Made by a program: the position numbers and the translations under genes. Below, piece by piece: positions 8,591 through 13,209 of a DNA stretch of 13,209 nt; position 1 is the first letter of the stretch, and each line of letters opens with the position of its first letter. The notes under the pieces were generated by a model. The model was not told the origin of the DNA, searched no databases, and was given only the letters and a program-made list of their open reading frames with translations. Source of the stretch: Pseudomonadota bacterium (GTDB lineage Bacteria > Pseudomonadota > Alphaproteobacteria > Rhizobiales > Xanthobacteraceae); the NCBI GenBank assembly GCA_023390695.1, contig JAEWCJ010000246.1, positions 1-13,209 of the forward strand. Direction: 5' to 3'.

Positions 8591-9160
8591 CTATTTCTTG
8601 CGGAAGCGGTCCAGACGGACGACTTCGCCCATCGGCTTGTCGGGGTCCGGCTCGTCGGTCTCCGCTTCGTTCGCGGAGATATCCGCGACGGGCGGCTTGT
8701 CCTGACTGCCCCGCCCGGCGCCATTTTTGGCCGCGGGCGCAGATTTCTCGGCGGGCTTCGCCGGCGCGTCGTCTTCGTCGCTTGCGGCCGTGCCGGCGGT
8801 GGGCTCGATCGTCTCGAACTGCAGGCCGAACTGCACCGACGGATCGAAGAAGCCCTTGATCGCAGTGAAGGGGACGACCAGCCGTTCCGGAACGCCGCCG
8901 AAGGACAGGCCGACCTCGAAGCCTTCCTCGCTGACGCTGAGGTCCCAGAATTGATGCTGCAGGATGATCGTAATCTCGTCGGGATACTGCTCCCGCAACC
9001 GCGGGGAGATGCGCACACCCTCGGCGCCAGTGTCGAAGGAAATATAGAAATGGTGATCGCCGGGCAGGCCGTTCTTGGCGGCGTCGGCCAGAACATGGCG
9101 GACAACGCCGCGCAGGGCCTCCTGGGCCAGCAGGTCATAGCGGATGTGATCAACGGCCAT
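8591..9160 (-). CDS. sspB: SspB family ClpXP proteolysis adaptor (alpha type)
   Basis: A 189-residue SspB homologue. The N-terminal part, [20 protein letters not shown] to about residue 115, is the compact tag-binding domain, with [17 protein letters not shown] and [29 protein letters not shown]. An acidic and Ala/Pro-rich flexible linker follows (about 120-175). The extreme C-terminus, [12 protein letters not shown] (178-189), matches the ClpX-binding (XB) tail. SspB captures ssrA-tagged proteins and tethers them to ClpXP for degradation. The gene sits just downstream of ssrA, the source of that tag, and upstream of fumC. A possible promoter lies at 9206-9233. The ribosome binding site is weak (GAAGG about 14 bases before the ATG). 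Confidence 0.92.
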   Translation of the reverse strand: MAVDHIRYDLLAQEALRGVVRHVLADAAKNGLPGDHHFYISFDTGAEGVRISPRLREQYPDEITIILQHQFWDLSVSEEGFEVGLSFGGVPERLVVPFTAIKGFFDPSVQFGLQFETIEPTAGTAASDEDDAPAKPAEKSAPAAKNGAGRGSQDKPPVADISANEAETDEPDPDKPMGEVVRLDRFRKK

Positions 9161-9205
9161 CGTGGCGATTTTGCCTTCGGTTCAGAGAGATTCGGGCTGC
9201 CGGGA

Positions 9206-9233
9206 TGCTAGCGCCCCTGCCGCCAGCCGTCAG
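9206..9233 (-). promoter_or_regulatory. Putative sspB promoter
   Basis: On the minus strand CTGACG (9228-9233) and CTAGCA (9206-9211) are spaced by 16 bp and would start a message about 40 bases before the sspB ATG. The -35 hexamer also forms one arm of an inverted repeat at the end of ssrA. By eye only. Confidence 0.35.
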
Positions 9234-9348
9234 CCTCGATAAATTTTTCTGACGCGAGGAAAGTGGGGGCTTCTGTTGCCAGGTGCCCCCGAACCCCGCC
9301 TGACGGAGCTTAACCCGCCAGGGCTTTGAATCGGTCTTTCAAACTGCC

Positions 9349-9387
9349 TTACGCAGCCTGAGCAACCGGAGCATAGTTGTCGTTGGC
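9349..9387 (-). other. tmRNA proteolysis-tag reading frame
   Basis: Twelve codons plus TAA inside ssrA encode ANDNYAPVAQAA. The resume codon is GCC (Ala), preceded by TATAGTA, which resembles the sequence that sets the resume point. The terminal Ala-Ala is the ClpX degron, and the AND(N)Y part matches the SspB-binding end known from alphaproteobacterial tags. Confidence 0.92.
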
Positions 9388-9562
9388 TACTATACGAGTG
9401 GCCCGATATCGGTGGTACCATGCCGAGCAAAAGCGCGCCTTTTACGCCCTCGTCGATCCTATTTCGCCCCCGCCGCAGCCCAGCTGCGCTGCGCTCTGGT
9501 GGAGGCGCCGGGTACTGCCCCCGGGTCCGAAAGGTTTATTGCGACGGCCATTTATCGCCATA

Positions 9563-9578
9563 GCCGGCTTGCGCCGGC
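9563..9578 (-). other. GNRA-capped hairpin at the 5' end of pre-tmRNA
   Basis: GCCGGC-GCAA-GCCGGC is a perfect 6-bp stem with a GCAA tetraloop at the very start of the predicted precursor. It may be part of the acceptor piece or a leader removed in processing. Confidence 0.5.
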
Positions 9579-9585
9579 ACCCATG

Positions 9586-9591
9586 AATATA
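9586..9591 (-). promoter_or_regulatory. Putative ssrA promoter -10 element
   Basis: TATATT on the minus strand lies 7-8 bases before a G-rich start point near 9579-9580. The region 17 bp upstream (9609-9614) is T-rich rather than a good -35. The strong -10 suits a highly expressed stable RNA. Confidence 0.45.
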
Positions 9592-9628
9592 AGGAAGAAC
9601 GGGACAGGAAAAAAGAGGCACGCCAACG

Positions 9629-9644
9629 CGGCGGCCGGCCGCCG
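9629..9644. repeat. Perfect 16-bp GC palindrome upstream of ssrA
   Basis: CGGCGGCCGGCCGCCG is its own reverse complement and is followed on the plus strand by ATTTTAAT. It lies about 38 bp upstream of the ssrA -10 element. It could be a terminator for a plus-strand transcript or a protein-binding site. No upstream plus-strand gene in view needs a terminator. Confidence 0.4.
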
Positions 9645-9963
9645 ATTTTAATGGCAGGGCCCGCTCTGTGGGGCAAAGGCAGACGGCGAAGGCACACTCC
9701 GCGCGTCCGATCGCATTTCGTGTTCGCTGTTTGGGCACCCCCTTGGCTGACATAAGTTGTGGACATGGGGATGCTGCACGCTGCTGCCGTTAAAACTTGC
9801 GGTCGCCAGCATCCGCCGACGGCGTCCGTTGCGCAGTGCAATGAAATGAACCGGATGTCTCTGCCTATGACATATTTTGCTGCACGGCACCCGCTAGATA
9901 TCTTTGTTCCGCCTGTAAAAGCCGCTTCCGATTCCCGAAGTCGATCTGCTAGAGAGACCCGAC
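9645..9963. other. Intergenic region between ssrA and tctB
   Basis: No gene is supported in this stretch. Frames crossing it have no recognisable domain and no good ribosome binding site. It must hold the tctB promoter; TTGCTG (9877-9882) with TATCTT (9899-9904) is a weak candidate. A lone CTGTAA half-site lies at 9913-9918. Confidence 0.5.
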
Positions 9964-10030
9964 CTGTAAGAAGTGACAGCCTGTAAGAAGTTACAGCCTG
10001 TAAGAAATTACAGCCTGTAAAGAACGACAG
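9964..10030 (+). repeat. Four tandem 16-bp palindromes (period 17 bp) upstream of tctB
   Basis: Four head-to-tail copies of CTGTAA-N4-TTACAG are separated by a single C: 9964-9979, 9981-9996, 9998-10013 and 10015-10030. The two middle copies are perfect palindromes (centres GAAG and GAAA); the outer ones have one (copy 1) and two (copy 4) changes in the right arm, while the left CTGTAA is invariant. The array ends 7 bp before the tctB ribosome binding site. Each unit looks like an operator for a dimeric regulator. If transcribed, the array would form four consecutive small hairpins in the 5' leader. The cognate regulator is not in the window. Confidence 0.9.
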
Positions 10031-10050
10031 GGAGAGTGGGGGAGCACTTG

Positions 10051-10530
10051 ATGGCGGACTCAGGACAACACACGGGTGCGGGCAAACGCATCCGTAATCC
10101 GCAGGACTTCTATGGTGGCCTTGTGCTGGCCGCCTTCGCTTTGTTTGCGCTGTGGGCGAGCAGCGACCTTCCGGGGATGCGCGGCTTTGCATTCGGGCCG
10201 GGCACGGCGCCGCGCTTGTTCGCGGTATTGCTGCTGGGAGTGAGCATCGCGATCGCAGTGACGGGCGTGATCAGCGACGGACCGCCACTTGAACGGTGGG
10301 GCATTCGCGGACCGGTCCTGTTCATCGCGTCGGTGGTTTTCTTCGCTGCGACGATTCGTCCGTTGGGAATGATCATCGCGAGCTTCGGATCCCTCGTCAT
10401 TGCGTCTTCCGCGAGCAGTGAAGCGCGCTGGCTGGAAACCCTGATCTGGACGGCGGTGCTGACGGCCTTCTGCGTGCTGCTGTTCGTTTATGGTCTCAAG
10501 CTGCCGCTGCAGCTCTGGCCGAGGTTCTGA
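10051..10530 (+). CDS. tctB: Tripartite tricarboxylate transporter, small membrane subunit TctB
   Basis: A 159-residue membrane protein of the TctB family, the small subunit of the TTT secondary transporter. After a hydrophilic N-terminus it has RNPQDFYGGLVLAAFALFALW (about 16-36), where RxPxDF-GG is the typical opening of the family. It also shows FGPGTAPRLFAVLLL (48-62) and about four to five hydrophobic segments (near 21-37, 54-75, 86-103, 106-120 and 130-147). The ATG at 10051 is chosen because GGGGGAG lies 6 bases before it; an in-frame GTG at 10036 overlaps that site. tctA follows after 5 bp, so the two are probably translationally coupled. Its promoter region carries the palindrome array. 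Confidence 0.9.
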   Translation: MADSGQHTGAGKRIRNPQDFYGGLVLAAFALFALWASSDLPGMRGFAFGPGTAPRLFAVLLLGVSIAIAVTGVISDGPPLERWGIRGPVLFIASVVFFAATIRPLGMIIASFGSLVIASSASSEARWLETLIWTAVLTAFCVLLFVYGLKLPLQLWPRF

Positions 10531-10535
10531 TCGCC

Positions 10536-12041
10536 ATGATGGATCTTCTCAGCAATCTTGCGTTCGGTCTCAGCGTTGCCGCGAGCCCGACCAACATCAT
10601 GCTCTGCCTGATCGGAGCCCTGGTGGGCACGCTCATCGGCGTTCTGCCCGGACTTGGCCCGGTGGCGACCATCGCCATGCTGCTGCCGATCACATACGGT
10701 CTGCCGCCGGTCGGCGCGCTGATCATGCTGGCGGGCATCTATTACGGCGCCATGTATGGCGGCTCGACCACCGCCATTCTGGTGAACATTCCCGGCGAAT
10801 CCGCGTCAGTGGTGACAACGCTGGACGGCCACCAGATGGCCAAGCAGGGCCGCGCGGGTCCTGCGCTGGCGATCGCCGCCATCGGTTCGTTCTTCGCAGG
10901 TTGCGTCGCCACCGTGGTGATCGCCGCCGCGGCAGCTCCGCTGACCAGTATCGCCCTGTTGTTCGGCCCCGCCGAATATTTCTCGCTGATGGTGCTGGGC
11001 CTCATCTTCGCGGTGGTGCTGGCGAAAGGTTCGGTGCTCAAGGCCATCAGCATGATCCTGTTCGGTCTCGTGCTGTCGATGGTCGGGTCCGACCTTGAAA
11101 CCGGTGCGGGCCGGATGAATTTCAACATCCCCGAACTGGCCGACGGCATCAACTTCGTCGTGATCGCCATGGGCGTGTTCGGCTTCGCGGAAGTGCTGCG
11201 CAATCTCGAACAGACCCACAGCCGCGACATCGTGAAGGCGAAGATCACCGGTCTGATGCCGACACGCGAGGACCTGAAACAGGCGGCGCCCGCCATTGGT
11301 CGCGGAACGGTTCTGGGGTCGGTCCTCGGTATCCTGCCGGGCGGCGGTTCGATCATCGCAGCGTTCGCCGCCTATACGCTCGAGAAGAAGCTGGCCAAGG
11401 ATCCCCGGCGGTTTGGTCGCGGTGCGATCGAAGGCGTTGCGGCACCCGAGACCGCCAACAACGCGGCGTCGCAGACCTCCTTCATCCCGCTGCTGACGCT
11501 CGGCATTCCGCCGAATGCCGTGATGGCGCTCATGGTCGGCGCGATGACGATTCACGGAATCGTGCCCGGGCCGCAGGTCATGACCAAGCAGCCCGATCTG
11601 TTCTGGGGCATGATCGCCTCGATGTGGCTCGGCAACCTGATGCTGCTGATCATCAACCTGCCGATGGTCGGCGTGTGGGTGCGTCTGCTGCGCGTGCCGT
11701 ATCGTCTGCTCTATCCGTTGATCCTGATCATCTGCTGCATCGGCGTCTATTCGGTGAACAACGCACCGGCCGACGTCTATATGACCGCCGCCTTTGCCAT
11801 TTTCGGCTATTGGCTGGTCAAGCATGATTTCGAGCCGGCGCCCATGCTGCTCGGCTTCGTGCTCGGTCCGCTGATGGAGGAAAATCTGCGCCGGGCCATG
11901 CTGATCGGTCGCGGTGACGCGACGGTGTTCCTCACCCGGCCGATTTCGGCAACGCTGCTGGCGATTGCCGCGATCCTGCTCATCATCTCGGTGCTGCCGG
12001 CGATGCGTAAGAAGCGCGAGGAAGTCTTCGTCGAAGACTGA
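10536..12041 (+). CDS. tctA: Tripartite tricarboxylate transporter, large permease subunit TctA
   Basis: A complete 501-residue permease of the TctA family, the main translocation subunit, with about 12 hydrophobic segments. It shows the internal duplication of the family: GVLPGLGP (35-42) in the first half and GILPGGGS (265-272) in the second. The highly conserved YYGAMYGGSTTAILVNIPGE (69-88) and APETANNAA (303-311) are intact. Together with TctB and a periplasmic TctC protein it imports carboxylates such as citrate, driven by an ion gradient; the substrate here is unknown. Two adjacent ATG codons occur at the start, and the first was taken. The C-terminal KKREEVFVED is cytoplasmic-like. It is followed by a 195-bp gap and then tctC. 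Confidence 0.95.
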   Translation: MMDLLSNLAFGLSVAASPTNIMLCLIGALVGTLIGVLPGLGPVATIAMLLPITYGLPPVGALIMLAGIYYGAMYGGSTTAILVNIPGESASVVTTLDGHQMAKQGRAGPALAIAAIGSFFAGCVATVVIAAAAAPLTSIALLFGPAEYFSLMVLGLIFAVVLAKGSVLKAISMILFGLVLSMVGSDLETGAGRMNFNIPELADGINFVVIAMGVFGFAEVLRNLEQTHSRDIVKAKITGLMPTREDLKQAAPAIGRGTVLGSVLGILPGGGSIIAAFAAYTLEKKLAKDPRRFGRGAIEGVAAPETANNAASQTSFIPLLTLGIPPNAVMALMVGAMTIHGIVPGPQVMTKQPDLFWGMIASMWLGNLMLLIINLPMVGVWVRLLRVPYRLLYPLILIICCIGVYSVNNAPADVYMTAAFAIFGYWLVKHDFEPAPMLLGFVLGPLMEENLRRAMLIGRGDATVFLTRPISATLLAIAAILLIISVLPAMRKKREEVFVED

Positions 12042-12071
12042 GGCGGACTGAACACCACAGGCGACCTTCTG

Positions 12072-12101
12072 ACGGCCGTTCCTGACCCAGGGAGCGGCCG
12101 T
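12072..12101 (+). terminator. Hairpin between tctA and tctC (attenuator or weak terminator)
   Basis: ACGGCCG (12072-12078) and CGGCCGT (12095-12101) are perfectly complementary, with a short inner TCC/GGGA helix, 31 bp after the tctA stop. Only TTAG follows, so there is no real T-run. It may reduce read-through into tctC or protect the 3' end of the tctBA message. Confidence 0.45.
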
Positions 12102-12153
12102 TAGTCTGACTAATGGCTAATAAGGCGGCCGCGCCTTGCACTGGCGAAAAGTG

Positions 12154-12197
12154 GCGATTTGCGATATTTCCCGCCGCGAATAACATCGCAATCTGCG
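12154..12197 (+). repeat. Imperfect inverted repeat in the tctC leader
   Basis: GCGATTTGCGATATTT (12154-12169) is largely complementary to AATAACATCGCAATCTGCG (12179-12197). The core is TTGCGAT / ATCGCAA. It lies 40 bp before the tctC start and could be an operator or a leader hairpin. Confidence 0.4.
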
Positions 12198-12236
12198 ACG
12201 CTAATATCGGGTCTTTGAAACCCTTGGGAGGAGTGA

Positions 12237-13209
12237 ATGAGTATTGTGTCCCGTCTGACCGGGCTTCTGGCCGGTGCTGCTCTTCTGATGAATGCCGCCT
12301 CCGCTGCCGCACAGGCGGATTATCCGAGCCGGCCGATCAACCTGATCGTGCCCTTCGCGGCGGGTGGCCCGACCGACATTGTTGCGCGCATCGTCGCCGA
12401 TCACATGTCGAGGACGCTGGGCCAGCAGATCGTGATCGAGAATGTCGTCGGCGCCGGCGGAACCACCGCTTCGACCCGTGCCATGCGCGCGACCAACGAC
12501 GGCTACACCATTATCATGGGCCACATGGGCACCCATGCGGCTTCGGTCGCGCTCTATCCCAAGCTTGCCTATCACCCTTCCAAGGATTTCGAGCCGATCG
12601 GTCTGGCCGCCGGTACGCCGGTGCTGATCGTCGCCAAGAAGGACTTTCCCGCGAAGGACCTGAAGGAATTCGTCGCCTACGTGAAGGCGAATACCGACAA
12701 GATGAACATGGCGCATGCCGGTGTCGGCTCGGTGTCGTTCACGACCTGCCTGCTGCTGAATTCGATACTGAACGTGAAGCCGACGTCCATCCCGTTCCAG
12801 GGCACCGGACCGGCGCTGAACGCGTTGGTTGCCGGTCAGGTCGACTATATGTGTGACCAGATCGTCAATCTCGTCCCGCAGATCAACGCCGGCAACATCA
12901 AGGCCTATGCGATCGGAACGCCGGAGCGCAATCCGGCGCTTCCGAATGTCCCGACCTCGAAGGAGGCCGGATTGCCCGAATTCCAGGCGGTGGCCTGGAA
13001 CGCCCTGTTCGCCCCGAAAGGCACGCCGAAGCCGGTTCTCGACAAGCTCAGCGGCGCGCTCGACAAGGCGCTGGACGACGAGGGCACCCGCAAACGCCTG
13101 TTCGACCTGGGCAGCGACATTCCGGGCAAGGATCGCCGCGGCCAGGACGCGCTCGCCAAGCTGGTGGAGAGCGAGATCGCCAAATGGTCGCCGATCATCA
13201 AGGCGTCCG
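12237..13209 (+). CDS. tctC: TctC/Bug family tripartite tricarboxylate transporter substrate-binding protein (3' end cut off)
   Basis: 324 codons are present and the frame is open at the right edge; the family averages about 325-330 residues, so only a few are missing. The N-terminus MSIVSRLTGLLAGAALLMNAASAAAQA is a Sec signal peptide with likely cleavage at AQA-DYPSRP. The mature protein opens with RPINLIVPFAAGGPTDIVAR, the signature of Bug receptors, and has the family's GHMGTHAA, FEPIGLAAGTPVLIVAKKDFP, PFQGTGPALNALVAGQVDYMCDQ and AWNALFAPKGTPKPVL segments. It captures a carboxylate in the periplasm for TctAB. The ATG is preceded by GGGAGGAG at 3-10 bases. The 195-bp gap and hairpin after tctA suggest separately tuned expression, as expected for the receptor, which is needed in excess. 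Confidence 0.93.
   Translation, partial: MSIVSRLTGLLAGAALLMNAASAAAQADYPSRPINLIVPFAAGGPTDIVARIVADHMSRTLGQQIVIENVVGAGGTTASTRAMRATNDGYTIIMGHMGTHAASVALYPKLAYHPSKDFEPIGLAAGTPVLIVAKKDFPAKDLKEFVAYVKANTDKMNMAHAGVGSVSFTTCLLLNSILNVKPTSIPFQGTGPALNALVAGQVDYMCDQIVNLVPQINAGNIKAYAIGTPERNPALPNVPTSKEAGLPEFQAVAWNALFAPKGTPKPVLDKLSGALDKALDDEGTRKRLFDLGSDIPGKDRRGQDALAKLVESEIAKWSPIIKAS

Larger units (their letters stand above)
9240..9580 (-). ncRNA. ssrA: Transfer-messenger RNA, circularly permuted two-piece alphaproteobacterial form
   Basis: This is a permuted tmRNA gene, read right to left. The acceptor piece comes first and ends in an encoded CCA (9497-9499), with discriminator A at 9500 and the 3' acceptor strand CGCCTCC (9501-9507). 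An excised spacer (9472-9496) follows. The coding piece starts GGGGGCG (9465-9471), which pairs with CGCCTCC over 7 bp, including the G-U wobble at the third pair that alanyl-tRNA synthetase recognises. GGATCGACG follows it. The tag frame GCC AAC GAC AAC TAT ... GCG TAA (9349-9387) encodes ANDNYAPVAQAA. Downstream, GGGGGC / GCCCCC flanking CACCTGGCAACAGAA forms a pseudoknot-like helix. tmRNA rescues stalled ribosomes and marks their products for ClpXP. The outer ends are estimates: the 5' end from the TATATT promoter hexamer, the 3' end from the last structured bases. Confidence 0.93.

Noticed and set aside
9230..9430. Minus-strand 66-codon frame over ssrA
   Set aside because: It falls wholly within the tmRNA coding piece, and its translation has no protein-like character.
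9964..10030. CRISPR-like array reading of the tandem repeats
   Set aside because: The copies are separated by one base, with no spacers of useful length, and there are no cas genes in the window.
9536..10192. 218-codon minus-strand frame spanning the ssrA upstream region and the palindrome array
   Set aside because: It crosses the ssrA acceptor piece, the repeat array and the start of tctB. Its short repeated peptide only reflects the DNA repeats.

Overview
The window is a high-GC chromosomal segment from an alphaproteobacterium, most likely order Hyphomicrobiales and close to the Nitrobacteraceae/Xanthobacteraceae. The evidence is the circularly permuted (two-piece) tmRNA gene, the alpha-type SspB, a 1.2-kb-residue AsmA protein with a rhizobial-style N-terminus, and a Bug-type TctC. 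The genus cannot be fixed from sequence reading alone.

Layout. Left edge (1-200, minus): the N-terminus of a UvrD/PcrA-type helicase. 433-942 (minus): a small hot-dog thioesterase. 1332-2753 (plus): a GlcD/Dld-type FAD-linked D-2-hydroxyacid (D-lactate) dehydrogenase, closed by a perfect 13-bp hairpin terminator. 2914-6525 (plus): a large AsmA-family envelope protein. It meets, convergently, a minus-strand block read from right to left: ssrA (tmRNA), sspB, fumC, a broken DUF4169 gene and a ribbon-helix-helix protein gene. Right end (10051-13209, plus): a tripartite tricarboxylate transporter locus in the order tctB-tctA-tctC, with tctC cut a few codons before its end.

How the genes relate. 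ssrA and sspB form a ribosome-rescue and proteolysis pair: tmRNA adds the ANDNYAPVAQAA tag to stalled products, and SspB delivers tagged proteins to ClpXP. fumC (TCA cycle) lies 38 bp after sspB. The tct genes would import a carboxylate by a TctC-dependent secondary transporter. No regulator gene for it is in view, but a striking array of four tandem 16-bp palindromes (CTGTAA-N4-TTACAG, period 17 bp) sits just before the tctB ribosome binding site and is the best candidate for an unexplained control element.

No CRISPR array, phage gene, insertion sequence or new multi-gene defence system was found. The unusual points are the palindrome array, the in-frame amber stop in DUF4169 with its conserved tail still readable downstream, and the structured non-coding DNA around ssrA and between tctA and tctC.
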